Shown piece by piece: positions 1 through 12,949 of a DNA stretch of 64,000 bases. Location: the NCBI GenBank assembly GCA_030142905.1, contig JASJOG010000183.1, forward strand, positions 496,001 through 560,000, given 5' to 3'. The translations under genes and the position numbers were made by a program. Below the pieces are notes generated by a model. It saw nothing but the letters and a program-made list of their open reading frames with translations, had not been told where the DNA came from and ran no database searches. The DNA is from Heliopora coerulea. Taxonomy: Eukaryota > Cnidaria > Anthozoa > Scleralcyonacea > Helioporidae. Within the stretch, counting starts at the first letter, position 1, and every line of letters starts with the position of its first letter.

Positions 1-2211
1 AAAAAAGCCATGCATTTCCTCCAAACAGCAATAATATAAAGACGTTATCACAGAATAATACCAGAAGTCTCACTCAGTGTCGGCACCTCTGATGTACATG
101 TCTTCGCGCATGTTGCCTCGCGCACACAGGAAGTTGAACGGCCGCCATGTTCTTGGAGGGTATAACGGAGTCATTTTCAGAGGGAAACAATATAGACAGA
201 GAAGAAATAATAAAGCCCAGCAAAAAACACGCAAAATAGGCTTATTAAAGGTTTAAAATGTATTTCTACCAAGGGGCCTGGCTAAATTTTGGACGTCGGA
301 TGGCGATTCTACGACCGAGGCTGGTTAAAGCAAAGGTAAACTGACTGTTTTTGTTAAAAAATCCGAATACTACGCTAAAACTGATCACAATTAGGCAGTT
401 TAACAATCCTTTTCTCTCGGTGATTCACCACATTAATAGTCCGTCCAGGAATCTGATATTTATTCAAATAATTTGAACTACATTTACACTACATTTTTAC
501 AGTCACACTAAAATTTCTATTGACCAGTACAGTTTTTAAAAGTTACCTAACAGCCGTTTTTATATGTGTTAAACGTTTGACTTGAAACGTTTAAAAATTG
601 CTGGATATGTGCATACACTGCATTATATTATTAGGAACTAGGAAATATTTGAAGCTACAGTAAATCAATTAAACAACATCTATCTATAAAACTATGTATT
701 CCTTTCAGTAAAGATTTAATCATCTTTTAATATCTTAAAAGAGTTTTGGGAGAAGTAGCCAACCTCACAATTAATAGTTACAGTGTATTTATGCAAGTGA
801 AGTTTGGTAATGTGCATACGGTACGTAGACTTTGGCTTACATAGTTTCAACTCAGAATTTATGCATATGTATTTGTTTGTAATGCTTGGAAAGGCCTAAA
901 CTTTAATCGTCAACAGCATACAGTGCATAATTTAAGTCAAATAATTTGGTCAAATGAGGTGAAAGTCTACATGTATAGTATGTAAATAACAAGCTATAAT
1001 GGCAGTTGCAATTTATGTATGGATAATTCCATGTAACTTACATTTAAATGGCAATGGAGATCTTACAATCCTTTGCTATTTTTAAGAAAATGTGAGTAAA
1101 CTTTTAGCAACTGAAAAGCAAAAATGTCACCAGATTTGTTTCTGTCCCCTCCAATGTAACATCAGCCATAAAATTACCCACATGTGACATGTTTTACATG
1201 TTATTACGTACGATACTATAAATCATAGTTATAAATCTTTAGCTTACCTCAGGCTTCTTGGTCTAGTTTGGTATCGTATATACATACATATATATACATA
1301 CATATACAAACATTTCCCAGATATCAAATGATGTACAGCATCACTTTTTAATTATCAAATTATATGTTTCTTTTTATAGTTATAGAATTACAAGTGTTTA
1401 ACTTTAAAGTATTTCTTACTTTTTTTATTTGCAGATACTAGCTCTCGATTTCCAAACTTTAAGGCATAGTATAGCCTCATTCTAATGAAAAGCTTCAAGA
1501 GAAATTCATCAGGAAATGCAGAGCATTCTGGAAGAGTGAACCTTGGGAGCTTTCTGTCTTACAATAACTTACAGTAAAAAAATAAGAAATTAAAAAGAAA
1601 AAAATAATAACAGGACTTGGTTTTTGAGAAGTCTACAATGCTTTATTAAAACTTACAATCCCTACCAGTAATTTCAATGTATGTTTAACAGTGGGTGGCA
1701 ATGATCCTTTAACAATGCTGCCCATTATTGAAATTTAGCAAAACTACTTATTCAGGTTTCCTAGTGTTTGCCATTGTATTATAATACAATTTAAATTTTA
1801 GAAATAATTTATATTATAAATATAACAACCATATTGCTCATATCAATCATTTTTGCCTTTATGAAGTGTCCCTAAAAGTTACTTTCATGTTCTAAATGTT
1901 TTATACAGTTTGAATTCTCATCAGAAAGTACTCCTCGGTGTGCTTGTATCAGACTGGGTTGATCTGAATGAACTTGAAGTTGAAATAGGAATGTAAATAA
2001 ACTATAAGCCATCAAAGAATATTCTGGCCAACACTACAATTCTCTAAATGAAATCCAGCCTTGGCCTCCATATTGACTGGTACATTGTAAGTTTGAAACA
2101 GACACACTGAAACAGGACCTTCACCATCTGAGACCGTGTCACTATATAAAAGAAATAGTTTCAAAAAAACAGCCCATAAAAAACTTCATATTCTGAATTT
2201 TCCTTGTATCA
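1..2211. other. No gene recognised
   Basis: AT-rich DNA with stops in all frames and no exon I can support. A short TATATACATACA-type microsatellite lies near 1275-1310. Nothing else is assigned. Confidence 0.5.
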
Positions 2212-2570
2212 TACACGCCAACATTTGTATGTGTGAGAGTGGTACAGTCAAGCGCCGAAGACGCAAGAAACATGTAGGGGGGTCATGCAGTTGATGTTGG
2301 GCGTTCGTAATGAACGCCTAAGGGCTAACTTACATGCCTCAGTCATAGTAATGGCATATTTTCAGTCACTGCCGCGGGATTTTTGCTCGGAGATTGTCAT
2401 AAACTTAACTGAAAATCCTTTTTGTTTTTGTTTTTTTTTTAAATTTGTCAAACCGGTACGAAAATCTTAGAAAATATTTAAAGCGGTACTATTTCATACA
2501 TTGTCGGTACGGAGGTACATTAGCACTCAAATCGGTACTGTACCGCCTAAATCGGTACGGTTGGCATGTA
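2212..2570. mobile_element. Small TIR element with repeated CGGTAC motifs
   Basis: The left end TACACGCCAAC mirrors the right end GTTGGCATGTA. The right 120 bp repeats GGTAC/GTACC motifs (around 2450-2560), as subterminal repeats of hAT-like elements do. Flanks ttgtatca and tagtatca differ at one of eight positions but do not sit symmetrically on the inverted ends, so the duplication is uncertain. There is no transposase; it would be non-autonomous. Confidence 0.35.
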
Positions 2571-2862
2571 TGTAGTATCAATATTAGACAGGGTTTGAAC
2601 GGATGAAAGATCACAAAATTCCAGGAGTTTTCCAGGGTAGCAACGCTACTTTTCCAGAATCCAACCCCCAGTTTTCTTCTTTGGCAAAAAGAGCAAGAAT
2701 GTGTAATCTTCCTTATGACAACAGTACAACATTATTTTGTTGGTTTCAATATAAGAATTAAGCAATAATGAACTCACGACTCGATTCAATTTGGATTTGA
2801 CAGAAAAGCAAGGACAAAAGCAAACAAATCTATTTTGTGTATGAAAAAAGGAAGTTTTGCGA

Positions 2863-2990
2863 ATCAGAAGGTTGCGGGTTCGATCCCCGTCTGGGGCTCA
2901 GAAATCATTTTCTGAGTATCGAGCTTGAAGATCACTCATCTACCTTAATATATCCAAGCTCTCACTTTTCCTAAACATCATGCGTAACAT
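2863..2990 (+). repeat. tRNA-derived element, family A, 3' part
   Basis: A 5'-truncated copy of a family found about nine times in the window. It keeps the TΨC half with a perfect B box (GGGTTCGATCC), the short inverted repeat around CAGAAATCATTTTCTGA, and the tail ending in CATCTACC and CAAGCTCTCAC. The leader and the tRNA D-arm half are missing. Confidence 0.8.
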
Positions 2991-4163
2991 TGTCACGTGC
3001 ATAGATATCTTTGCCAGACATTGTTAAATAAATACACTAATTCTCATCCACATCAAAATGAATAAACAAGTAGATAAAATACATATATACCAATACCTTC
3101 AAAAGTTCATGCATTACTGTAAATGCATGATTTACTTTTCAATTTATATACATGTACAGGATTGCAGATTAACTTTTCTGTTATGCAATCAAGACACAGA
3201 TAAGTCTTGGATGTATTTTTCCTGACATTAATTAATTTTTGACTTTTGTATTTATGTATTCTTTTTTTCCACCAATATAAAGTGGCAAATACCTAAAGTT
3301 CAGATTTTTAGTCACAGAAAACTTTAGTTCGTACAGTATACATAACCAACAGGCAGTTAATTATATCTATAAAAATATCAAATTCTTACCATTATCTTCC
3401 ATTTTTGTCCAGAAGGTAGAAACTTTACACTTTTGTCAGCACTATTTTACCTAAAATGTGGAGGGTAATGAATTATCATCAGAATGAAACATTTCAGGTT
3501 GTCGGTTTTAACAACCCAGAATATTAAATCATCACTTACATTGGATTAGAATAAGGTTTGATATTCATGGAAAATTAATTGTTAGTCATGGTGAGGACAG
3601 CTGAACTTTAACTTGAGTATTTTTCTTTGTATGATTTTGATGTTAGAATGAATGGTAATGAGAATCTCTAATTTTGGTTCGTCAAATGGTTTTTCTTGAC
3701 CATTAAAGTACTAATAACTAATTGTTCACCAGTGACACTGCAGAGGGTAAAAGTTACTGTGCCTTATCACTGCTAAATCTACAAGTATCACTACTGAATC
3801 CCAAACAATAGAGGGTTCAACTGTGCATCCACAATTGACTCAAAGTGGGTCATTTGTGTATGATTCTATCAAATGAGCGTGCATGACATGCATCATAAGC
3901 AATAAAATGAAGCTTTTTGACCTTTCCAGCTTATTTTTAGAATCTCATAACTGTCTGCTGAACATATGGGTTCTCAGCCAAGCAGACATCAACTCACTCT
4001 GACTTTGGGTTGAAAATGAGTCTCATTAGATTGACTGCTACTGACCTACCACTCAAAAAGAGATACAATGATGAAATTCCACTTTGAAGCAGATCTACAG
4101 TACATTTAGGGCCCAAACCTCCCAACAGTTGAGAAAGAACAAACCATATTTATCAAATGTTGT
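2991..4163. other. No gene recognised
   Basis: Anonymous AT-rich sequence with no exon, RNA gene or clear repeat seen. Confidence 0.4.
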
Positions 4164-4250
4164 GCTTAACCCTTTAGTGTTCAGTACTCATCCCTGCCAT
4201 GAGAAAATCATCTGGTGTTAGCCAGAGTAAAAAACTGAAGTGACCCCTTG
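4164..4250 (+). repeat. Short hairpin repeat, TTAACCCTTT family
   Basis: Begins TTAACCCTTT and contains TCTGGTGTTAGCCAGA, a six-pair stem (one G-U) with a GTTA loop, followed by GTAAAA. It is one of at least six copies in the window; the clearest is at 58.3 kb. Confidence 0.65.
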
Positions 4251-4259
4251 CCCCTGAAT

Positions 4260-6735
4260 TGGTAAAAATAAATCTATTGTTGAAGAAAAAAAAGATCCTC
4301 AACTTTAGAACTATAATATTAGAAACATGCATCAGCATCTAAAGTTTTATTGCTGCAATACCTCCAAGGACAAATATACTGTATATCTACATGTATTAAG
4401 ATAGAAATAAAACTGTCGTGTTTATAAGCTACCAACATGTGCATAACTGAGTGAGTACCTTGTATTAAGATGTTTTACCACTGGGACTAATTTTCCTGGA
4501 TTTCATTTAGCCACATAGGAAAATAATTTAGCCACATTTTTAAAATATTAAAACTGTCAACTTTTGTTTATTCAAATTGGTCATCTTAGACAAAAATTTA
4601 AACTACTGGACTTTCATGACCTTTACGGCTGAACCAGTATGAATGGAACAAGACCAGCTTGCCTCCACATCTTGAAGGACTGTAAACACACGTTCGGTAT
4701 ACTTAAGAGAATAAATCGAGTAGTTGCCGACCATTGAAATCATGAGTCCTCCTAGATGGAACCCGAAAATCGAGAGTATAAAAAGCTGTTACTGATATCA
4801 TGTTTTAAACCTTTGCTGATTTAATAAAAAAATTCTGTTAATGGATTGTACAGAAAGCTTTTGAGTTTTTGTTTTCTTGAAGTTCTTTCACCAATGTGGC
4901 GAACATTGAGCAATTTTTCTTTGCCACAAGCAAAGATTATTCACCATTGGCGACTGTGGGGAGTTGACAGCACAATCATATTGATTCTAATTTCTTTATG
5001 GTGCTGAGTTTTAGGAGATTTATACATTGGGCGATTGCTTAGTCTTACATGAGGCCATTATGACTACTATGTGCACTTTTTAACATATTGGGATTCCTAT
5101 GAACGCGTCTCAACCTCGGTATCAAACGGCAATATTGTTTTATTTTGCTTTGTTTTTTTATTACTTTATTGTCGAAAAAGTATACCTGACTGACGATTAT
5201 TGAATCAGCTTTTCATCTGCTCTTTATCCGGGGGCATAGAAGATGCCATATTATATTTGATTATTTGATTGCAACAGATTATACAAGGCATATTTTATTA
5301 CCAACCGTTTGTCGATTATTTTTTTTTGCATCCATGACCAGGATTATCGCTAACTAATTTTCCCCCAGCCTCCTTATTTAACATGTGCTATCAATGTCGT
5401 TTGGGTTTTGTCATTAAACACGTAAACATGCATTGGTGCCCACAAAGAAGGAATCAGCCTCTGAACAGGTTCTTAGTTCGTGTGGTGATGGAACGGTCGT
5501 TAATACAGTTTCTTGCTGATCTGAATATCTACCGGACGTATAGATTTGGTGAATTTGTCGTGAGATAAAGTAAACTGAATGGTATGATTTAGTTTCGTTT
5601 TACATAATCTGACACACAAAGGTATTTGCCTTATAAGCGCTACAATTGGAGAGACGAGACCATGAAGATAGGATTTACTAGTACTTTGGATTCCCTGTCT
5701 GTTAAACCTTTAACAACCAACTATTTTTGAGATCTATTAGGTCAAACCACTCAGTATGCGATTAGGCATACAATCCCGGGAGAAATGTTCGATATGAAAG
5801 ACAACGGGACTATTCTGAGAGTTTATGGCAAAAAGTAATGTACCAAATCTCTTGGTAGGACTCTGCAGAGACTCTGCTCCAGTGACTTCGCTGTCCCATT
5901 ATGGGGGGTAGGGGGAGGAGGAGAGACAGTGGTTCCTTTTGTGTGCATTTTTGATCGTTTTTTTAAACAATTTTCTAATTAACAAATTTGAAATTGAGTT
6001 TGGTCGCTCAAATTTTCCACTTGGTATATGGCTGAAGACTCGAAGAACAAACTTAGAGTCGTATACGATCTCATTTGTGGTCCAAGAGTTAAACAGATCC
6101 ATGGCCACGGGAGTCATTTAGAACAGTTGTATGACGTTTTTGTTCAAGGAAAATTCATATGCCTGACATTTGCCACATTTAAATCATGCAAACTATAACA
6201 GAACAAAATGACTGCCGGTGGAAAGCTCATCGCAGATATTTACTTGAGAGCAACTGTCAGTTGGTCAGAATGGTTGAGAAATAATGAATGAGGGGCACAA
6301 AGTCGATGTTGCAAATTACGGGCATTAAAGTTGGTCGAGTATTGAATGCTGGGTTTATGAAGTAAATACTTTCATTCTCTGAGCAATAGCCTGCAGTTAC
6401 CAAAAATTAAGTATGCAGAGTATTGATATTGCCTGATGGTAATTTAAAATATCAGTATTACCTTCATACTTCCTGATACCAGCAGTAAGAGTGACTTAGC
6501 GTGCTATCCGAAACTTTGGCAAACTCTATAGTATACCATGGATATTGATAAGACACATTAGATAAAGTTAAAATCAGTAGGTAAAACCTCTTAACATAAT
6601 GAGCTAAAAATATGATAAAAATCTCCAGTGCACAGCAGTTTCCCTTTGTTTGCTGTCAATTTATTTTTTTTAATCTGGAATAAACATGTAATTATGCCGA
6701 ATTCTAAGGCGCGGGGGTCCAGTGTAGATTATACA
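4260..6735. other. No gene recognised
   Basis: Anonymous sequence. Two overlapping opposite-strand frames of 60-72 codons near 5.9-6.1 kb have no recognisable domain and are not called as genes. Confidence 0.4.
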
Positions 6736-6740
6736 CTGGG

Positions 6741-6768
6741 GTTAAGTTTAAGTTTAAGTTTAAGTTTA
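6741..6768. repeat. TTTAAG hexamer microsatellite
   Basis: About four and a half perfect tandem copies of a GTTTAA-type hexamer. Confidence 0.85.
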
Positions 6769-6962
6769 ATTAAAGCTTGACTTGCATGCCCTAAATACAG
6801 GTATTGCTAAGCTACGTATACATTAATGTTAACAAGTAGAAACAAGTGAGAATTTACTATTATCTAAATTACACAAATAATGTATCTATTAAAATAGTTA
6901 TAAAAATGATATAGATGTTGGTATGAGTATTTTAGGCGTTTTAGGCTTGTTTACTTACCCTA

Positions 6963-7226
6963 TTAATCTTCCCTGGATTTGAGACTATCGTTTCTTTCAG
7001 TAAAACAAAGAAAGATATGTTTATAGAGCAGGTTAACAAGAACTGGATCGTTTGAAGATATCACATGTTCAAGCAGTTTCTGCTTGCTTTCTGTTGTAGT
7101 ATTGAGATAAAAGATATTTTTAAGAATATTATTAGAATTTTTTCTCAAATCTTCGTATTTCGGGCAGGTTAAAACGAAATGGTATTCGTTTTCCACTACA
7201 TCAGGGGTTATGCACTATCTTTTAGA
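6963..7226 (-). pseudogene. Non-LTR retrotransposon ORF2, C-terminal relic
   Basis: Read on the minus strand, the frame carries PDVVENEYHFVLTCPKYEDLR, trimmed here to its core NEYHFVLTCPKYEDLR. This is the Cys/His-bearing segment that ends the reverse-transcriptase polyprotein of many LINEs, where a hydrophobic VExEYHF block precedes CPxYxxLR. A stop interrupts the frame just upstream, where the family has an R-x-C motif. The minus-strand sequence towards 7.45 kb may continue the element but is too decayed to follow. The assignment rests on motif recognition; the LINE clade is not determined. Confidence 0.6.
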
Positions 7227-8706
7227 TATTGTATAACCTAAAGAACGCCCATGTAATTATACCGTCTAATCTTACTGTTAAATATTTTTCTACGACTTTT
7301 TGAGTGACAATAAAATTCAGTCAGGACACTTGGAAGTGATATTTTATCTCCCAGTCTTTTTCCGTCAGTAGATTTCAGAATTTTTTCAGATCCATACTTT
7401 CCCACAATCTTCGGCAAAACTTGCGTTTGTCCTTCATACGTTCATCAGTTCTATTACGCTAATTTTGACTTCTAACGGGGTTTTTTGTTACTATCAAAGT
7501 AAATATTTGGTCTCTAAAAAGCATAACCAATATGTCCATTCCAACTAAGCTATGTTGAGTATTTAAGAAGAAATATGAAGTTTGTAAATATTCTCATCCA
7601 AAGACTTAAAAAGAATGACCGACAAAGTACCTCAAAATTTCTATTTCGTTTTATTTTTAGTTTTTGGAACTAAATTGTTTTATACAAAGTTAACCCAAAG
7701 CCATTTGTTCTAATACTTTTTCAAAACTAGGAATACCAATATTACTCATTAACTGTTTTTGTTTGATACGCTATTAAGTCAATTCAAAGAAATTCTTTGC
7801 AGACATTTTTATCCCCCAATATAAGATTGAAAAGAATGCTCAAGAGGGTTCCTCTTGGTTTCAAACCTAGTTCGTCTCATTTATGACTTTGTTTTCCACT
7901 AGGAAACGAAATATGTTCCACATAGTATCTAAATCCATTTCTTTTAAAAGTTCTCAGTAGCTGAGGACAACGTCTGCTTTCATGGCTTTACGCTCATGGT
8001 TTATTAATCTCAAGGTTCGCATCAAACAGACATAATATGAAACATAACTATAATAGACTTCTCAAATCTAACATTTAGCTAACACTTTAGTGAGATTGAC
8101 TTTAAATATAACGTTTTATAGAAACTACATCCGTACAACCAAGTTTTCGTAACATTAAAACTAGTATTAAATGACAGAATTTTACTAGGTAGACTTATTT
8201 CAGTGACAGTTTCTTCCATACGTAGTGTAATCATAACGCATCTATTCGAAGAAGTTCTAGGTCGTAAGGCAACATATTTTCATACTTTACCTTATAGCTA
8301 AGCAGCTTACCTTAAAAAAAAAAAATACAACAGGCATTGAGCAATGACAAAGGTGAAACAAAATGCACTGTCGAGGTAATCTGATCAAGGCTTGATCCAA
8401 GTCATTACCTCAAACAAAAAAAAAGTTAAAGCTTTTAGCATGGAAAACAATTGACGACCAAAAATTAATCACGTACACAGCAGGTGTCCTTGCATGCCAT
8501 CACGTCAATTGGTTTTCTTTTTCATTTTCAATAAATATTGAGAAACTGGAAAAAGATATTAAGTGGTAACTGAGATACTCAAACGGTGCTTAGAACTGCG
8601 ACTTATGAATAGGCAGAACGCTAACTTTTCCCCACGTTTTACAGAGCATAATATTAAAATATGAAATAGGTCGTTTCGAATGTATCCCCTTATTCACGGA
8701 AAAACA
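7227..8706. other. No intact gene; possible decayed LINE body at left
   Basis: The first 250 bp may be upstream LINE sequence on the minus strand. The rest is anonymous. Confidence 0.35.
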
Positions 8707-9113
8707 CAGGGATGTTCTTAATGTGAGGTGTGGGGGTGTCACGCTCCCCCCAATAATTTGATTAGCCAAAGAAGTCGGTCAGTGCTTCCAAACCTGAAAA
8801 AGTTTGTTGGAGAGAAATGGTTTAAAATAGAATAGGTTTAAAAATTTAAAATTTCCAAAAGTTGTTTTTGATAGAAGACAAGGAAAATTAAAATTTTTCC
8901 GGAATTAATTTTAAACATCATCATTGTGATGGCGAATGAGAAGTTGGATTGAGTAAAAAAATTTACCTCGTCCCCAACATAACTAGAGTCTAGAGGTTGA
9001 CCATGGCAAACTTTGTGTTGGAGGACTATCGAACAAACCCTATGGAAAAGGCAGTCATAACTCCTTGGCGTACCTCCCCCTCAATCCAGCAGTTTGGTCT
9101 GAGCACATCCCTG
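8707..9113. mobile_element. Non-autonomous hAT-like element
   Basis: Ends CAGGGATGTTCT and AGCACATCCCTG are inverted repeats beginning CAG, as in hAT elements. The flanks gaaaaaca and ggaaaacg agree at six of eight positions, consistent with a decayed 8-bp target duplication. No coding capacity is seen. Confidence 0.45.
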
Positions 9114-9242
9114 GGAAAACGCTTATAAACAAAATATTTCGAAAATTATTCGATCTGCCGAACGTCGTGACTGTGAAGTTGTCCTCCATCTGGGTTCCAC
9201 CTGTTAAGATTTTTTAAGTCTTTGCGTGGTCAGAAAGATGAA

Positions 9243-11118
9243 CAGTGGCGAAGCTAGCGGTCATGTTGGTCATGCTGAGCATGACCAAAAACATTCCAGA
9301 GTTAAGAATTTTTTTACATGCTTGAAAATGGAAGTTTGCTTCGAATTTTTTTTAAAAAATCGAATGCGGCGTTAGTGAATTATGCGGTGAGTTACGTGCA
9401 ATAGTGACGTGTGGCAAGTTATGCTCATCTCAGATAGCAGGACCTGGCCGAAATTTGTGCGTCATTGGATTGGCCAAAGTATCCCTTGCGCATGCGTACC
9501 TTGCCAGTTTTGGGCTTCAGGTCATGCTGATTTCCAACAGCCCGACTCTTGTTATTTAAAATTCAGTAGCAATGCTAATAGCGATCAAATAGCGAATATG
9601 GATCAAAGTCAACCATGCTGATCTTCAGAACGACTGGGGCGTCATATCTCAGCTTCTGAGGGAGTCTTTTTCTGCAAGAAATGTGAGCGAGCAGAAAGTT
9701 ATCGTTGGTTGAAGACCTATGCCGACCCTCACGATCAAGACGAGGAACATGATGTTCCAAGAGGTTTGGTATACGAAGAAGGATTGGCTTTGTGCTAGTG
9801 AAGACAAGAAGCGTCTCTTTTGCTGGTCTTAGTTGCTCTTTCGACCTGGAGTTTCACAACATCTTGCTATATAAAGTGTCAGTTTCCCCATGGCATTTCA
9901 AGTTTGTGAAGGACTTTCTGTATCATCTGGAATATTATGACATTTACGCACTCAGGCAGATCATTAATTTTTGATGTAGTTTATTATTGTATGATGATGT
10001 TTGCTGAATAAATAGACAAATTGCTGTATGAAGTGTCAGTTTTACCATGGCATTTTCAAGTATGTGAAGAACATCCTGTATCATCTGCAATGTTATGACA
10101 TTTATGCATTCAATCAGATCATTTTTAATGTAGTACATTACTATGATAAATATTTTGCTGATTAAATAGACAAGCTGCTGTATGAATTGTCAGTTTCACC
10201 ATGACATTATCAAGTTTGTGAAGGACTTTCTGTATTATCTGGAATATTATGACATTTATACATTCAGATTATTATTGATGTGGTTCATTATTATATGATA
10301 ACCTTTTTGCTGATTATATGCACAAGTTGCTGTATGAAGAGTCAGTTTCACCATGACATTATCAAGTTTGTGAAGGACTTTCTGTACCATCTGGAATATT
10401 ATGATATTTATACATTCAGACAGATTATTATTGATGTGGCTCATTATTATATGATGACTTTTTGCAGATTAAATAGACAAGTTGCTGTATGAAGTGTCAG
10501 AAGTATTCATTCAACGATTGTGTTTTTCCATGGCATTTTCAAGCTGTTCATTACTGTGATGACTTATTTGTACATCTGCATGCATAATGTAATGAATTCA
10601 GTGAAAAATCTTTACAAAGGAAAGAAAAGCCATTCACAGTGAAACTGAATGCAATGAACAAATCCATGAAAGAAGACTTGAGGTGAACTCCGTGTAAAAA
10701 ACCATTGAAGACTAATTCATTTAAGTATTTTTCAAGCATAATCATAGTAAATATTTTACACTTACAGTAAGTCTCCGCTTCTATGTTTAGTTGAACAGTA
10801 ATGTTGGGCTAGACTTGCTCATCAGTCATGGCTATCAATGTTGGATTCACTCACAACTTTGTCGGTGCTCCGTAAGTGTGGCAATAGGCTCTGACATAAG
10901 ATAAAACAGCCCAAAGTATGTTGTACTTTGCTTACTTTCAGAATTCTTAAAAACTATTCTCAAAATGCAGGAAGTGGCATTTCCGAGACTCCAGATTTCA
11001 GAATTTTCCAGGGGAGCATGCCCCCGGACCCCCTAGAAGGGGCTCGCGCCTTCGGCGTTCGCATTGCCTCTGAAGACACGATAGCATGACCAGTCATTTA
11101 TGGTCAGCTTCGCCACTG
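9243..11118. mobile_element. hAT-like element, TIR CAGTGGCGAAGCT
   Basis: The ends CAGTGGCGAAGCT and AGCTTCGCCACTG are perfect inverted repeats of a hAT-like type. Subterminal copies of GGTCATGCT occur at both ends, and a block of G/C runs (GCCCCCGGACCCCC) lies near the right end. The right end sits exactly inside Penelope coding sequence, so the element inserted into that copy. The left flank (aagatgaa) does not match the right flank (gtcggggt) and is not Penelope sequence, so the left junction has been rearranged or deleted. The interior holds a tandem repeat and no recognisable transposase. Confidence 0.6.
9860..10530. repeat. Tandem repeat, about 155-bp unit, four copies
   Basis: The marker GAAGGACTTTCTGTA and its variants recur at 9908, 10066, 10220 and 10372, spacings of 158, 154 and 152. 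Each unit also carries GTCAGTTT..CCATG and a TTTATGCATTC-like segment. The array lies inside the hAT-like element. Confidence 0.85.
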
Positions 11119-11374
11119 GTCGGGGTAGGTCGTTATTTGTATTCGATGTGCTGGATGGATTGTCATGTTTCCTAAGTATCATCTTGTTGTGTTTTGAAAT
11201 GACTGATTTCATGTTTTCTGTAAAGCTGTAACTTACTCGTACCGTGTGTCTGTTGAATAGAGTGTCGAGTCTATTAGCTGGTGGGAAATGTTTGTCCATG
11301 AGTTTTAAGAAGTCGTGTGCGATGTTCGTTCTGACGTTTTTATTAAAAGGTGAGTTGTACCAAATGGTGTTGCG
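11119..11374 (-). pseudogene. Penelope-like element copy A, distal segment
   Basis: Minus-strand frame containing MDKHFPPANRLDTLF and ILRKHDNPSSTSN, matching copy B at 14.28-14.45 kb almost residue for residue. It is the linker between the reverse transcriptase and the GIY-YIG domain. It stops at NNDLPRP, exactly at the end of the neighbouring hAT-like element, so the endonuclease and 3' end are lost. Its other side is the target-site duplication of the 2,000-bp hAT-type element. Confidence 0.85.
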
Positions 11375-11395
11375 CAGTGGCGGATCTAGGATTTT

Positions 11396-12846
11396 TCAAA
11401 CATTATTCACAAACTTTCCGAGCAATTTTTCCAGTAAAGTACATTGCTGCAGTGGTTTTCGAGAAGGACTAACACGTTGCATGTTAGTTGCAGTCTTTAA
11501 CAATGGCAATGTTGTACTTGAGGTCATGGGTAGCTTGACTGCATCAGTTGCTTGTTGCAATTTAGGCTCAACATTATTAGAAGATAAAGAAAGAGTGGTT
11601 AGTTGCTGAGAAGATGAAAAAATTTTATTAGGGGCTTTAACAGCAGTATCTAAAGTTACAAGGGGTTTTCCAGTTGGATGGAAAAAATTCAATATATTTG
11701 GTTTAGGTTGATTGTTACTTTTTGGCATAATAGCCAGTTGCTTAGGTTTCTTTGAAGTAGAGGATGGTTCATTAGTTGCAGCTGACTTTCTCTTAATTGG
11801 CTGATGAGAACAAAATAGAATAGGAACAAAGTGATTCGGCTGAAAAATCTCTCCAGCTTTTACAAGACCTTCATGACAAAATAAAATATGAAGTGGATCA
11901 TTAAACCTGTTTAATTGGCGTGGCTGAACACATCTATTGAATAAAGATTTATACCTCTCTTCTCCAAAGTCAGGATAATAAGTAATTATGCATCTGCATA
12001 AAATAGAAGACAGACCAAGAATACACAAAAATGATGACCACTGTTTATCAGCACAATTCAAAATAGCTTCATATTTTACTAAAGATTCCTTAGTAAAGCC
12101 AGAATCAAAAGCTTTAAATGACATTGACAAAGGCAAAATATTAGCAAGAGAGTACTCACAGTGCTCAGAAGCTGCAGAGACAAAACAAGGATGTTGACAA
12201 TAATAACCAGCATTCAAGAAAAGCTCGAGAGAGGTTAAAATCCTTAAAAGTTGGATCATGCTGTCATCACCTGCCATTACCAAAGATGCAGAACTGTACA
12301 AACAGTTGCCCGATGTTTCAGATCTATTAAAAGCACAACAAATATACAATTCAACAAAAGGAAAATCAGAGTGTCAACATAAATCTAGTCATGATACTGA
12401 TATAATATTAACAGAATTTAATTTTGGTTCTTAATGCCCATCATATTGCCACCCTTTTGATTTTTAATGGAAAATTCCAATGCGATTGAGTAATGCACAT
12501 TTATGCTAATTCCACCAGCGGCATGCTGTAATGCTTCGCAACGTGCTGATGAAATTTAGAAAGCAAGATATTTTACCAAGTGACCTAAGACAGTCATTGA
12601 AAATTGAAGCACAACTTACCTAATCGCAAAACATTTCTTTTGTTGACGAGATGTCACTGGAACAAAGAATTCAGCCCCAACATTTCTAGCCAGACCATGA
12701 TCCTCACTGAACATAGCTGCGAGGAGTTCGTCGGTTGACTTAGACTTTGAAACGTCTATTCGTTCAAATAAATCGCTATACGCGCGTTTAATCATTGATA
12801 AGTCGTTAGACTTCAGCAAAGACTGAACAGATTCATAGGAATACAT
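11396..12846 (-). CDS. OTU/vertnin-like protein, two exons, carried by a hAT element
   Basis: Exon 1 is 12846-12620, ending ATTAG before GTAAGT; exon 2 is 12323-11396 after TTTTAATAG. The join is in phase and predicts about 384 residues. The start has A at -3. Across and after the junction come ETSGNCLYSSASL, like the catalytic-Cys block of OTU cysteine proteases (GNC), then LFLNAGYYCQHP, DKQWSSFLCILGLSS and YPDFGEERYKSLFN, which resemble vertnin-like proteins. FQPNHFVPIL follows, as the OTU His block does. The last third is low-complexity, with basic stretches (KRKSA, SKKPKQ) suggesting nuclear entry and a PIP-box-like KPNILNFF. The stop lies 21 bp from the terminal repeat. Family likeness is from motif memory; protease activity and nuclear role are inference. 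It may help the transposon or be a passenger. Confidence 0.65.
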
Positions 12847-12949
12847 TCTGAATCCTATTAATTCCAGATTTCAATACAGAAGATTTGCAAAATAGGCGCT
12901 TGCCGTATCACACGAGAGCAGAATTTCGTGGCTGATCGCAAGTGCTTCG

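Noticed and set aside
11800..11815. CTGATGA as another hammerhead core
   Set aside because: It is inside coding sequence, with no GAAA and no stem partners.
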